Below, piece by piece: positions 25,686 through 33,952 of a stretch of 64,000 nucleotides of DNA (position 1 is the stretch's first letter; every line of letters starts with the position of its first letter). A program made the position numbers and the translations under genes. The notes beneath the pieces were generated by a model. It was not told the DNA's origin. It did not search any database and saw only the letters and a list, made by a program, of their open reading frames with translations. This DNA is from Sulfurovum sp. UBA12169 (GTDB taxonomy: Bacteria; Campylobacterota; Campylobacteria; Campylobacterales; Sulfurovaceae), in the NCBI GenBank assembly GCA_002742845.1, contig DLUH01000005.1:620553-684552 (forward strand), read 5' to 3'.

Positions 25686-26626
25686 TTTATTTTCCTTGTT
25701 TCTTCATTGCGATGATTGTTCAGCCACACCATAATCCCTTTTTGTGCATGAAGCCTGTTTTCTGCTTCGTTGAAGATCTCTTCCGCGTGCGCTTCAAAAA
25801 CCTCTTCGCTTACCTCATGCCCCCTATAGGCAGGTAAACAGTGCAAGAAAATAGCATCTTTTTTCGCTAAAGACATCATCGTATCATCTACCATATAGCC
25901 CTCAAACGCCCTAAGTCGGATCTCTTTTTCCTGCTCTTGTCCCATGGAAACCCAGGTATCTGTAGTTACCACATCGGCATTTCTGACTGCCTCTTTGGGA
26001 TCATTTCCAAAAATGATTTGGGCTCCGCTTTCTTTGGCTATGCTGAGTGCCTTCTGGGTGACGGCTTTATCGCATTCATAGCCTTGAGGTGTGGCTATTC
26101 GCAGTTCAAATCCAAGTTTTGCAGCAAGCATCAGCCAAGAGTGTGCCATATTGTTTCCGTCCCCTATATAAGCCACAACAGGGTTTTTGTCTTTACCAAA
26201 CTCTATCATCGTCAGATAATCTGTCATGAGTTGCACAGGATGGTAGGAATCGGTTAATCCGTTGATGACAGGCACTTTGGAGTAAGAGGCAAATTCTTCA
26301 AGCTTGCTTTGCTCAAAGGTGCGTATCATCACCATGTCCACCATGCGGGAGATTACTCTGGCTGTATCCTTCATCGGTTCTCCCCGCCCCAGCTGGATAT
26401 CATTGGCAGAAAGAAAAAGTCCCACCCCACCCAGCTGATAGATGCCCGTTTCAAAACTTACGCGTGTACGTGTAGAGCTTTTTTCAAAGATCATACCTAG
26501 CGTCTGGTGTTCCATGTAGGGAACAAACTGTTTTTGTTTGGTTTGCGCTTTGATCTTTTGTGCCAAAGCGATCATCTCTAGAAGCTCATCTTTGGTGAAA
26601 TCTGCCAATGTTAAAAAATGTCTCAT
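25682..26626 (-). CDS. argF: Ornithine carbamoyltransferase
   Basis: A 314-aa enzyme making citrulline from ornithine and carbamoyl phosphate. Carbamoyl-phosphate loop [12 protein letters not shown], second loop [12 protein letters not shown], ornithine loop DTWVSMGQE and [11 protein letters not shown] with the catalytic Cys. The frame is open to 26704, but ATG at 26626 ([15 protein letters not shown]) has AGGA 8 bases upstream and fits the family N-terminus, so I use it. Its stop overlaps the hemN TTG start. It is separated from hemB by about 130 bases containing a promoter-like AT stretch. Confidence 0.95.
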   Translation of the reverse strand: MRHFLTLADFTKDELLEMIALAQKIKAQTKQKQFVPYMEHQTLGMIFEKSSTRTRVSFETGIYQLGGVGLFLSANDIQLGRGEPMKDTARVISRMVDMVMIRTFEQSKLEEFASYSKVPVINGLTDSYHPVQLMTDYLTMIEFGKDKNPVVAYIGDGNNMAHSWLMLAAKLGFELRIATPQGYECDKAVTQKALSIAKESGAQIIFGNDPKEAVRNADVVTTDTWVSMGQEQEKEIRLRAFEGYMVDDTMMSLAKKDAIFLHCLPAYRGHEVSEEVFEAHAEEIFNEAENRLHAQKGIMVWLNNHRNEETRKIN

Positions 26627-26756
26627 CTGTGTATCCTCGTACCGGAACCATAGCGGTGAAAATTTAAAAGAAATCATTTTACCATAAAAGGTTTGAAAGT
26701 CCAATAGGGTTAAACGAAGAAGTTTAGTCTCCCCCCGGACTCAAGAAGAAAACTAT

Positions 26757-27728
26757 TTATTTTTGCAGCAAGAGAGCCGCCTCTTTTGCATGGTAAGTAA
26801 TGATGATATCCGCTCCGGCACGTTTAAATGCGATCAATGTTTCCATCATCACCTTTTCATAGTCTATAACACCTGCCTTGGCAGCCATTTTGAGCATAGC
26901 ATATTCGCCTGAGACATTATAGACAGCCAAAGGCAGATTGGTATTGTTTTTGATATCTCTGACTATATCAAGATAAGCAAGGGCGGGTTTGACCATCAGG
27001 ATATCTGCTCCCTCTTTTTCATCCTCCATGCTTTCGGCGATCGCTTCACTTCTGTTGGCAGGATTCATCTGGTAGCTTCTTCTGTCTCCAAAGCTTGGGC
27101 TTGATTCTGCTACGTCCCGGAATGGACCATAGTAGGCCGAGGCAAATTTAGTAGAGTAGCTCATTACAGGAAGATTTTCATATCCGGCCGCATCAAGTCC
27201 TTTTCTGATTGCGGTGATCATTCCATCCATCATTCCGCTTGGGGCAATCATATCTGCGCCCGCCTTCGCATGTACGACTGCTTGTGCGGCAAGGTTATCA
27301 AGCGTAATATCGTTGTCAACAGTATGCAAAACAGGATCAAGCACGCCGCAATGCCCGTGGTCCGTGTACTCGCAAAAACAAAGATCTGTCACAATAAACA
27401 TTTCAGGGTGTGCACTTTTGATCGCCCTGATCGTCTGAGCGATGATTCCGTGTTCGCACATCGCGTCGCTGCCTACGCTGTCTTTGACGTCAGGTATTCC
27501 AAAAAGTATGATGGCGTAAATTCCCAGTTTCTTTAGCTCTTCACACTCTTTGATGATTTCATCAATGCTCATTTGGTAAACACCCGGCATCGAGGCCACT
27601 TCGTTTTTAATTCCTGTGCCGTTTCTTGCAAAAAGCGGATAGATAAAATCATCTATACGCAGATGCGTTTCTTGGAGCAGGTCTCTTAAAACCGGATTGA
27701 TTCTTCTTCTTCTAAAACGTGTAAACAT
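26757..27728 (-). CDS. hemB: Delta-aminolevulinic acid dehydratase (porphobilinogen synthase)
   Basis: A 323-aa TIM-barrel enzyme that condenses two 5-aminolevulinate molecules to porphobilinogen. The N-terminal arm has [25 protein letters not shown] is the metal-binding region with Cys. The two Schiff-base lysines are in [15 protein letters not shown] and [26 protein letters not shown] is the family signature. It reads divergently from ribA, and its promoter lies in the AT-rich 90-base gap. With hemN and perhaps the Fe-S protein it forms the haem part of the region. Confidence 0.95.
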   Translation of the reverse strand: MFTRFRRRRINPVLRDLLQETHLRIDDFIYPLFARNGTGIKNEVASMPGVYQMSIDEIIKECEELKKLGIYAIILFGIPDVKDSVGSDAMCEHGIIAQTIRAIKSAHPEMFIVTDLCFCEYTDHGHCGVLDPVLHTVDNDITLDNLAAQAVVHAKAGADMIAPSGMMDGMITAIRKGLDAAGYENLPVMSYSTKFASAYYGPFRDVAESSPSFGDRRSYQMNPANRSEAIAESMEDEKEGADILMVKPALAYLDIVRDIKNNTNLPLAVYNVSGEYAMLKMAAKAGVIDYEKVMMETLIAFKRAGADIIITYHAKEAALLLQK

Positions 27729-27806
27729 GATAATAACCTTACGATGATATTAAAAGTATTTTACAATAATTATCAATTATTCATTATTAATTATTCATTC
27801 TTGATG

Positions 27807-27812
27807 TATAAT
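27807..27812 (+). promoter_or_regulatory. -10 box directly before ribA
   Basis: TATAAT ends 6 bases before the ATG of ribA (27819). The usual 6-8 base distance from -10 to transcription start puts +1 at or next to the A of the ATG, so the mRNA may have no leader. Confidence 0.55.
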
Positions 27813-27818
27813 TCTGCC

Positions 27819-28385
27819 ATGAATAGTATCAAAATATCAAAAGTCGCACAGCTTCCTACAAGCTACGGCACGTTTAAAATTCAAGCATTTAGAGAGCATG
27901 AGAAAGAGCATTTGGCTATTTTTACTGAACCTCTGCCGGAAATTCCGGTGGTGCGTGTACATTCTGAATGCCTGACAGGGGATGCGCTTGGTTCTTTAAA
28001 GTGCGATTGCGGGCAACAGCTTCAAGCAGCATTGAAGTATATTGCCAAAGAAGGCGGTATGGTTATTTATCACAGGCAAGAAGGCAGAAATATAGGGCTT
28101 CTTAACAAAGTCAATGCCTATGCGCTTCAAGATCAAGGGTATGATACTGTCGCAGCCAACCATCAGCTTGGATTTAAAGCTGATGAGCGTACCTATGAGG
28201 TGGTTGAGTTTATTTTGAATTTTTTTGGAATTAAAAAAATGAAACTTCTTACCAACAATCCTAAAAAAATAGAAAGCCTCGAAAATATTGAGATCGTAGA
28301 GCGTTTACCCATACAAATGGAGTCTAATCCTTATAATGAAGGGTATTTGAAGGTCAAAAAAGAACAGATGGGACATTTGCTTTAG
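27819..28385 (+). CDS. ribA: GTP cyclohydrolase II
   Basis: A 188-aa enzyme opening GTP for riboflavin synthesis. Zinc is held by Cys in [20 protein letters not shown] (C-X10-C-X-C). [21 protein letters not shown] carries the catalytic Arg/Asp region, and [14 protein letters not shown] is the C-terminal signature. It lacks the RibB domain found in bifunctional RibBA. The start at 27819 ([13 protein letters not shown]) fits the family; an ATG at 27804 overlaps the TATAAT box. No Shine-Dalgarno is present, so leaderless translation is likely. Its stop overlaps the rsmG GTG by one base. ribA-rsmG opposite hemB is a conserved Campylobacterota arrangement (from memory). Confidence 0.93.
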   Translation: MNSIKISKVAQLPTSYGTFKIQAFREHEKEHLAIFTEPLPEIPVVRVHSECLTGDALGSLKCDCGQQLQAALKYIAKEGGMVIYHRQEGRNIGLLNKVNAYALQDQGYDTVAANHQLGFKADERTYEVVEFILNFFGIKKMKLLTNNPKKIESLENIEIVERLPIQMESNPYNEGYLKVKKEQMGHLL

Positions 28386-28981
28386 TGAAAAGTGATACTC
28401 TTGAAAAATTATTAAGAAATGAAGAGATCAAGATTGATGAAAGTGCAGCAGAAAAACTTGTTCGTTTTGCCAATCTGCTCCACGAATGGAATCAGATACA
28501 TAACTTTACCGGCGCCAGAACGATAACCGATATCTATAGAAATATCGTTGACTCACTGTATCCTCTCACGTTTATCTCTCTCCCCAAAACATTATTGGAT
28601 GTAGGTACCGGAGCAGGGTTTCCGGGTCTTGTATTGGCCGTTGCTCTGCCGGACACCTTGGTTTTGCTCGCCGAGCCTCTTAAAAAAAGAGTCTCTTTTC
28701 TTAAATATGCGATCATGGATTTGGGACTTGATAATGTAACCGTGGAAGCTAAAAGGGTAGAAAATATAGAGCATGAGCCTTTCGAGCTCATCTCTTCCCG
28801 CGCTGTGACAAATACTAGATTGCTTTTGGATTTGACGCAAAAGGTTAGTGATCAAAAAACAGCTTATTTGTTTTACAAAGGAAGCCGTGTTTTTGAAGAA
28901 GTCGGAGAGGTGCAACATCAGTTAAGTTATGATATAGTTCAAAAAAACCAACGCAATTATTTATATATTAAAGGGCAGTGA
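28385..28981 (+). CDS. rsmG: 16S rRNA (guanine527-N7)-methyltransferase
   Basis: A 198-aa SAM enzyme that methylates G527 of 16S rRNA in the small-subunit decoding region. Motif I is [15 protein letters not shown], followed by [14 protein letters not shown] (motif II) and the family N-terminus [22 protein letters not shown] is the C-terminal catalytic stretch. GTG start at 28385, overlapping the ribA stop by one base. The stop overlaps the next ATG (TGATG). Confidence 0.94.
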   Translation: MKSDTLEKLLRNEEIKIDESAAEKLVRFANLLHEWNQIHNFTGARTITDIYRNIVDSLYPLTFISLPKTLLDVGTGAGFPGLVLAVALPDTLVLLAEPLKKRVSFLKYAIMDLGLDNVTVEAKRVENIEHEPFELISSRAVTNTRLLLDLTQKVSDQKTAYLFYKGSRVFEEVGEVQHQLSYDIVQKNQRNYLYIKGQ

Positions 28982-29193
28982 TGGTAGTGAAGCTTCTTAT
29001 TTTTCTTTTAGTGGGACTGGCCATCTATAAATTTTTTGGCGGTAAATTTCCTGCATTTGGCAAAACAAAAGAAGAAAAAAAAGTGGAAGAAGACACGCTT
29101 GTGGAGTGTGAAAAGTGCGGTACATACGTGACACTCAAAGAAAGTATCGTTGTGCAAGGAAAGCACTACTGTTCCAAAGAGTGCGCCAGATAA
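28981..29193 (+). CDS. PP0621-type membrane-anchored zinc-ribbon protein
   Basis: About 70 aa: one N-terminal membrane helix (LLIFLLVGLAIYKFF), a Lys/Glu linker and a C-terminal ribbon VECEKCGTYV...KHYCSKECAR with CX2C and CX3C. The family is widespread in proteobacteria and uncharacterised. The ATG at 28981 overlaps the rsmG stop (TGATG). It is likely co-transcribed with ribA-rsmG and the following genes. Confidence 0.7.
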   Translation: MVVKLLIFLLVGLAIYKFFGGKFPAFGKTKEEKKVEEDTLVECEKCGTYVTLKESIVVQGKHYCSKECAR

Positions 29194-29218
29194 AATATTG
29201 CAGGAAAGTGGAGACAGT

Positions 29219-29599
29219 ATGATTATTATAGGTCATCCGTGGATAAAAAGCAGTCGTTTTCGATATGCATTTTCACAAGAAGACATCAAGCAGACGCAGG
29301 CAGATGACATTGTTTTGCTAGAACCGTTATCGGACTCACATGGACATGCCAGATACTGTCAGGCAAACCACATTCCTTACGGCGTGGTCGTCAGCACCGT
29401 AGAGGATGCCGTTTTGGCAAATGCCCTGGGGGCTTCCTATATTATCTGTGAAGAAGATGATGCCCTAGAGATACAGCCTGTGGCGCAAGCATATCTTTTT
29501 GATACCCGTGTGCTGGTGCTTGTGTATGATCCTAAAAAAATCAGCAAGCTCGCAAAAGAAGGGATTGACGGTGTTCTTTTTGCAGAAGCTATCTACTGA
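29219..29599 (+). CDS. Conserved-looking small protein of unknown function
   Basis: A 126-aa cytosolic protein. The start at 29219 has GGAG 6 bases upstream; the longer frame from 29150 overlaps the preceding gene. Sequence: MIIIGHPWIKSSRFRYAFS, then DIVLLEPLSDSHGHARYC, GVVVSTVEDAVLANALGASYII, ending KEGIDGVLFAEAIY. The alternating strand/helix pattern with a repeated GV/GA-DG suggests a small alpha/beta (Rossmann-like or half TIM barrel) fold. No catalytic motif recognised. It lies 14 bases before the rhomboid gene in a likely operon. Confidence 0.7.
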   Translation: MIIIGHPWIKSSRFRYAFSQEDIKQTQADDIVLLEPLSDSHGHARYCQANHIPYGVVVSTVEDAVLANALGASYIICEEDDALEIQPVAQAYLFDTRVLVLVYDPKKISKLAKEGIDGVLFAEAIY

Positions 29600-29613
29600 T
29601 AAAAGTATGTCCA

Positions 29614-30294
29614 TTGCGTGAATTTGGTCAATTTAAACTCACCTATACGATCATTATCCTCAATTTTTCAGCTTATCTTTTTACTTCTTTTTTGAGTGGC
29701 AGTATTGCAGAGATGGATTTGCAAAAACTGGTTGATGGGGGCGCATTGTATGGTCCTTATGTGGTATTCAAAGAGGAGTGGTGGCGTTTGGGAAGCGCGA
29801 TGTTTTTGCACGGCGGAATGACGCATTTTTTGATGAATATGGTCTCTTTGTATCTTATAGGAAGAGGTGCGGAGATCTATTTTGATGCCAAGTCGTATAT
29901 GGGGATTTACTTTTTTTCAGGGATTATCGGATCGCTTGTTTCTTTGACAGTGCATCCTCAGAGTGTGGGTGTCGGGGCATCGGGTGCGGTATTTGGTCTT
30001 TTTGGGGCCTTGGCAGGATTTTTCCTGGCACATCGTGACAAGATTGCCCCGCAAAGCAAAGCGTTTATGAAAGATTTCGGAATAATCATTCTTGTTAATG
30101 GTATATTTGGATTGGCCATCCCAAGTGTGGACATGAGCGCGCATATTGGAGGGCTGGTCGTAGGATTTGTTGGCGGATTTATGATTCAGCGAAATGCACA
30201 ATGGTTTATATTTTATGTCATAGCGATGGCAGCAGTCATCTTCTTTTTTTATGCCGCTCTGCCAGGGGTGTATAGGGATATATTCAGGCCATGA
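29614..30294 (+). CDS. Rhomboid-family intramembrane serine protease
   Basis: A 226-aa membrane protein with about six segments. The catalytic Ser is in GVGASGAVFGLFGAL and the catalytic His in DMSAHIGGLVVGFVGG; the conserved HGGMTHFLMNM and ERW-like EEWWRLGSAMFLH are in place, so it should be active. Rhomboids cut membrane-anchored substrates within or near the helix. There is no ATG: TTG at 29614 is the only usable start (an ATG at 29607 is out of frame and stops after four codons). The stop overlaps the next ATG (ATGA), coupling it to the Cys-His-Asp lipoprotein. Confidence 0.87.
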   Translation: MREFGQFKLTYTIIILNFSAYLFTSFLSGSIAEMDLQKLVDGGALYGPYVVFKEEWWRLGSAMFLHGGMTHFLMNMVSLYLIGRGAEIYFDAKSYMGIYFFSGIIGSLVSLTVHPQSVGVGASGAVFGLFGALAGFFLAHRDKIAPQSKAFMKDFGIIILVNGIFGLAIPSVDMSAHIGGLVVGFVGGFMIQRNAQWFIFYVIAMAAVIFFFYAALPGVYRDIFRP

Positions 30295-30818
30295 AATACT
30301 TTTTGGGCTTCATTTTAATTTACTTTTTTTCCGGATGCAGTGTCAAGCCTGCGACTTCCCCTTCTCAAGCGAAAGTAACGCAGCTTACACAGCAATTTGT
30401 CCGACTGGATCGAAGCGTTTCATATGCGGAAGCACAAATGCTTGCTTTGGATATTTTTGATTATACGACCCAATTGGCACAAAAGTACGATTTGGTTTCT
30501 CCTCCGATGTTCCATAACTTTTTAGTCAACACGGGCATGCGCGAAGGAGGATTGTGCTACCAGTGGAGTGATGCGCTCTATGAGCATTTGCTCGCAAAAA
30601 AATATCCCGGCTTTGAGTTTCATTTGGCCGTAGCGAATGAGGGAGAGTATTGGAGCGAACACAATGCCTTGGTTGTTGTACAAAAAGGAGGAAAGGCCGA
30701 GGAGGGGATTATTGTTGATCCATGGCGTCATTCGGGCAAACTCTTTTTTACAAAATTCAAAGAAGACCCCCTGTATCAATGGCAGCACAGGCTCAATAGA
30801 TGTCGATGCAAAGAGTAG
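30291..30818 (+). CDS. Lipoprotein with a Cys-His-Asp hydrolase-like triad
   Basis: A 175-aa protein with a lipoprotein signal (MKYFLGFILIYFFSGC, Cys at 16). A helical region (about 28-70) precedes REGGLCYQWSDALY (C89), then YWSEHNALVVVQKGG (H124) and GIIVDPWRHSG (D143). The order Cys...His...Asp, with His followed by strand residues and Asp near a DPW turn, is that of transglutaminase/NlpC-like cysteine hydrolases. I infer an envelope amidase, peptidase or transglutaminase; no exact family recognised. It overlaps the rhomboid stop (ATGA), so the two are co-translated. It ends convergent with pabB, 10 bases away. Confidence 0.65.
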   Translation: MKYFLGFILIYFFSGCSVKPATSPSQAKVTQLTQQFVRLDRSVSYAEAQMLALDIFDYTTQLAQKYDLVSPPMFHNFLVNTGMREGGLCYQWSDALYEHLLAKKYPGFEFHLAVANEGEYWSEHNALVVVQKGGKAEEGIIVDPWRHSGKLFFTKFKEDPLYQWQHRLNRCRCKE

Positions 30819-30828
30819 TCGTTTTGAT

Positions 30829-31824
30829 TTAGAGGGGAAGATAAATTTTGTCTATCAACTCTTGGTATTCGCTGGACGCCTCACTGTCTAGAGTGATGCC
30901 TCCGCCACTTTTATAGAAAAGTTTTTTGTTCTCTTGTTCTATAAAGCGTATCATTACACTTGATCGCACGGTCGCATTGTTATAGATGCCAAAAATACCG
31001 GTATAAAAACCTCTATCATAATCTTCTATACGGTTGATGATACCGACAGTGCTTTTTTTAGGTGTGCCTGAGACTGAGCCTGCAGGCAGAATTTTAGACA
31101 GAAGTGCACCAAAATGATCCTGCCAATTCTCAGGAAGTTTGGCTGTGATCTTTGAGCTAACCTGTAAAAGCTCTTTTTCTCCGGCTTGAATTTTCTCAAT
31201 GTAGCGGAATTTCTCTACATTGACTTCTGAGGCGATCATCCCAAGATCGTTGCGCATCAGATCTACGATCATCACATGTTCGGCCATCTCTTTTTCATTA
31301 TTAAGGATTGTTGACCGGGCATTGGAGAGATTGGCATCTATGGTGCCTTTCATAGGATATGTTGCAATAATGTTTTCTTTTATCTCTATAAAAGGTTCGG
31401 GTGAAAAACAGATAAATTCATCTTTGAAATAGAGCTTGAATTTGGCGTTTGCATGGGTAAAAATTTCTTTGAGAGTAAGATTAGTATTTATGGGGGTTTT
31501 GAAGGTAAGATTGAGCAAATAGGTATTGCCCGCGCGTATCTCTTCTTGTATGTGTTCTAGTGTTTTTTTGTAATGGGCAAAATCAACAGGAAATGCATCA
31601 AAAAAGATTTTGTGTGCAGATTTTTCTGGAGGATAATTACGCCAATCTCCCAATTTGTAGTAAATTTCCTTTTCCAGCGATTCTAAAGGGCTGGCAAAGA
31701 TTTTTTGTGTATCAAAGGAGATGACAAAGAGGAAAGGAGTTTTTGTCCGGGTCAAATCGGTAATTTTTTTGAAGCCGTTTTCTTTATTGAACCACATAGT
31801 CTGCAACTCTTCCTCTAAATACAT
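30829..31824 (-). CDS. pabB: Aminodeoxychorismate synthase component I, short form
   Basis: Chorismate-binding enzyme for p-aminobenzoate (folate) synthesis. A 331-aa form lacks much of the N-terminal half of E. coli PabB (about 450 aa) but keeps the catalytic core: YPMKGTID, VDLMRNDLG, LLSKILPAGSVSGTPK, YTGIFG and the final GGGITLDSEASSEYQE. PMKGTID with Lys is the PabB pattern, where anthranilate synthases have PIAGTR-like motifs. The ATG at 31824 has no ribosome site. The ATG at 31797 (MWFNKENGF) has GAGGAAGAG upstream and is a fair alternative. No PabA or PabC is adjacent. It is convergent with the lipoprotein gene. Confidence 0.85.
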   Translation of the reverse strand: MYLEEELQTMWFNKENGFKKITDLTRTKTPFLFVISFDTQKIFASPLESLEKEIYYKLGDWRNYPPEKSAHKIFFDAFPVDFAHYKKTLEHIQEEIRAGNTYLLNLTFKTPINTNLTLKEIFTHANAKFKLYFKDEFICFSPEPFIEIKENIIATYPMKGTIDANLSNARSTILNNEKEMAEHVMIVDLMRNDLGMIASEVNVEKFRYIEKIQAGEKELLQVSSKITAKLPENWQDHFGALLSKILPAGSVSGTPKKSTVGIINRIEDYDRGFYTGIFGIYNNATVRSSVMIRFIEQENKKLFYKSGGGITLDSEASSEYQELIDKIYLPL

Positions 31825-31888
31825 GAACAGTTTGTTTCTTTACCGATGCAGCAAAATGCTCTCTTTGCTTTGTTTTCAAAATGAATAG

Positions 31889-32764
31889 TTAAGAATCCAA
31901 AAGCAATAGCTTTAAGACAGCCATACGGATATAGACGCCGTTATTGACCTGGGGCAGGACTTTGCACCTTGGATCGTTGAGTACCTCATTAGAGATATCG
32001 ATATTGCGCATCACAGGTCCTGGGTGCAATATGAGGATTTCTCTGTCTTGCAGTCTTTCGTTGGTAATACAGTAGTGTTTGGCATACTCTTGATAATCAT
32101 CAAAGATCGGCGAAGCATGACGTTCAAGCTGCGCTCTAAGGCTCATAATAATATTGACCTTGTCCAGCACCTCTTCAAGAGACTCGTATTGCGGCAGATC
32201 ACTGTGAGGCATGAAAGGTTTTGGTGCGACAAGGATTACGTTCATTCCCATACGCGTAAAGAGCCGGATTCCGGAGCTGGCTACCCGTGAACTGACAATA
32301 TCGCCGACGATCGCAATGGTTTTGCCTTTTAGATCGCCAAAATGTTCCTGCATGGTAAAAAGGTCAAGAAGGGCTTGGGTAGGGTGTGCGTAGTTTCCTG
32401 CGCCCGCATTGATTACTGAGGTCATTTTTTTGTCTGCCAAGAGTTGCGGCGTATCATTTTCCCAGTGGCGTATAATTACACCATCAGGCTCCATAGCACA
32501 AAGATTGGCAAAAGTATCTTCAAGCGTTTCGCCTTTATTGGTCGAACTTCTCGAGGGGTCAAGATGCACTACTGTAGCCCCGAGTCTTTTGGCTGCAACT
32601 TCAAAAGAGCTTCGTGTGCGCGTGGAATTTTCAAAAAAAAGAGTGATAAGAAGTTTGTCACGAAGCAGGTGCGGAGGGCGTTGATGCTTAAAGCGTTTCG
32701 CATCTTCCAATATTTGAATTATCTGCTTGTCTGAGAGATCGGTAGTATCTAATAAATGCTGCAT
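31889..32764 (-). CDS. pyrB: Aspartate carbamoyltransferase catalytic subunit
   Basis: A 291-aa enzyme of pyrimidine synthesis: carbamoyl phosphate + aspartate to carbamoyl aspartate. Carbamoyl-phosphate loop FFENSTRTRSSFEVAA, 80s-loop-like LDPSRSSTNKGETLEDT, HPTQALLDLFTM, and VMRNIDISNEV with HPGPV before it. The ATG at 32764 has AAAGGG 6 bases upstream; the GTG at 32770 is less likely. No pyrI regulatory subunit is near, so it is probably an unregulated trimer or DHOase-associated type. Confidence 0.95.
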   Translation of the reverse strand: MQHLLDTTDLSDKQIIQILEDAKRFKHQRPPHLLRDKLLITLFFENSTRTRSSFEVAAKRLGATVVHLDPSRSSTNKGETLEDTFANLCAMEPDGVIIRHWENDTPQLLADKKMTSVINAGAGNYAHPTQALLDLFTMQEHFGDLKGKTIAIVGDIVSSRVASSGIRLFTRMGMNVILVAPKPFMPHSDLPQYESLEEVLDKVNIIMSLRAQLERHASPIFDDYQEYAKHYCITNERLQDREILILHPGPVMRNIDISNEVLNDPRCKVLPQVNNGVYIRMAVLKLLLLDS

Positions 32765-32790
32765 GAACACCCTTTAAAATAATTTTGTCA

Positions 32791-33429
32791 TTATAGCAAA
32801 TAGCTGCTAATAAATGTGTTGAGATCTGTCTGAACGCTCCACCATGAGGGAAATACTTCGTCATAAAAGGGTTTGCTGACCGTATCAAAATACTCTTTCT
32901 CTTGATGCAGATTGACACACCAGTCAAAGGGGATATTTCGAGACCGTAGGGCTTCCATTGAAAGTAAAGTGTCATTGATGCACCCCAGACGACTGGGTGT
33001 AATCAAGAGCATTTTGGCCTGAAACTGTTTGATGAGGTCTATCACCATGAAATCTTTCATTATGGGCACCATCAGTCCCCCTGCGCCTTCAATTAAAAGC
33101 AAGTCGCAAAGTGCTGAGAGCTGATGATATTTTTTCATGATTTGATTTTTTTGTATAGTATGCCTTGTGTCCGCACAAAATGGTGCAGCAGGGAGAGCAA
33201 AAGTGTATGCAGTGACCTCTTTTGGGGTAAGGGTTTTAAACATTGGATTTACTTTTTGGCAGGCTTTAAGAAGAAGAGCCGCATCTTGCGGTTCTTCTTC
33301 TACTCCTGTTTCAATAGGCTTAAAAACACCTACTTTTACCCCTTGTTTGGCAAAGCCTTCGATAAGCAGAAGCGTGGTGTGTGTTTTGCCTACATTGGTT
33401 CCTGTGGCACCAATAAAAAGTGTTTGCAC
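32791..33429 (-). CDS. bioD: Dethiobiotin synthetase
   Basis: A 212-aa ATP-dependent carboxylase closing the ureido ring of dethiobiotin from diaminopelargonate and CO2. P-loop FIGATGTNVGKTHTT (about 5-19), VFKPIETGVEE with the substrate Lys, and LLIEGAGGLMVPI with the second Mg/ATP motif. GTG start at 33429 with GGAG upstream. Other bio genes are not in the window. It reads divergently from clpS. Confidence 0.93.
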   Translation of the reverse strand: MQTLFIGATGTNVGKTHTTLLLIEGFAKQGVKVGVFKPIETGVEEEPQDAALLLKACQKVNPMFKTLTPKEVTAYTFALPAAPFCADTRHTIQKNQIMKKYHQLSALCDLLLIEGAGGLMVPIMKDFMVIDLIKQFQAKMLLITPSRLGCINDTLLSMEALRSRNIPFDWCVNLHQEKEYFDTVSKPFYDEVFPSWWSVQTDLNTFISSYLL

Positions 33430-33451
33430 TTGAAAATCTCCAATTTTTATG

Positions 33452-33471
33452 TATAATTAAAATCGTATAAT
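33452..33471 (+). promoter_or_regulatory. Two TATAAT boxes before clpS
   Basis: TATAAT at 33452-33457 and again at 33466-33471, 42 and 28 bases before the clpS ATG. Either can serve as -10, giving two start sites 14 bases apart. Confidence 0.5.
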
Positions 33472-33498
33472 GATATCGATAGAGGATTTTAACATAAG

Positions 33499-33798
33499 AT
33501 GCCAAAGTTTGAAGAAGAGTTAGATTGTCCGGTCGAATTAAAAGAACCGGCACGATACAAAGTATTGCTGCATAATGATGACTATACAAGTATGGATTTT
33601 GTGGTAGAGATACTCGTGCGCATCTTTTATAAAAATCATAGCGAAGCCGAACGCATTATGCTCCAGATTCATGAAAAAGGAAAAGCCATATGCGGGATCT
33701 ATTCTTTTGAAATAGCACAAACCAAGGCACAGCAAGTAAAGCAGCTTGCCAAGCAAAACGAGTTTCCTTTACTTGCTACAATTGAAGAGGATGTCTAG
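33499..33798 (+). CDS. clpS: ClpA adaptor ClpS
   Basis: A 99-aa N-degron adaptor: it binds proteins with N-terminal Leu, Phe, Tyr or Trp and hands them to ClpAP. Core: YKVLLHNDDYTSMDFVVEIL with the DD pair that binds the amino terminus, IMLQIHEKGKAICGIYSFEIA including the His of the pocket, and a C-terminal AKQNEFPLLATIEE. Followed by clpA after 154 bases, which hold only a 34-codon ORF of doubtful reality. The L/F transferase gene aat follows clpA, so the whole pathway is encoded here. Confidence 0.93.
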   Translation: MPKFEEELDCPVELKEPARYKVLLHNDDYTSMDFVVEILVRIFYKNHSEAERIMLQIHEKGKAICGIYSFEIAQTKAQQVKQLAKQNEFPLLATIEEDV

Positions 33799-33952
33799 AT
33801 GATAAGATCATTCATTGTCAGACTGATAGAAGGTTTTTCTTGGCGAAAAGTTTGTGCAATCTGTTGCATATCAGAACAAAAAGTACATACGGCAAAGAAT
33901 TGATTTATATGGGACAGATATCACTGAAAGACAGACAATAAAGGAGAACAGG

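Noticed and set aside
33799-33903. 34-codon ORF between clpS and clpA
   Set aside because: It starts right after the clpS stop, but has no domain or clear ribosome site and too little length to separate from chance.
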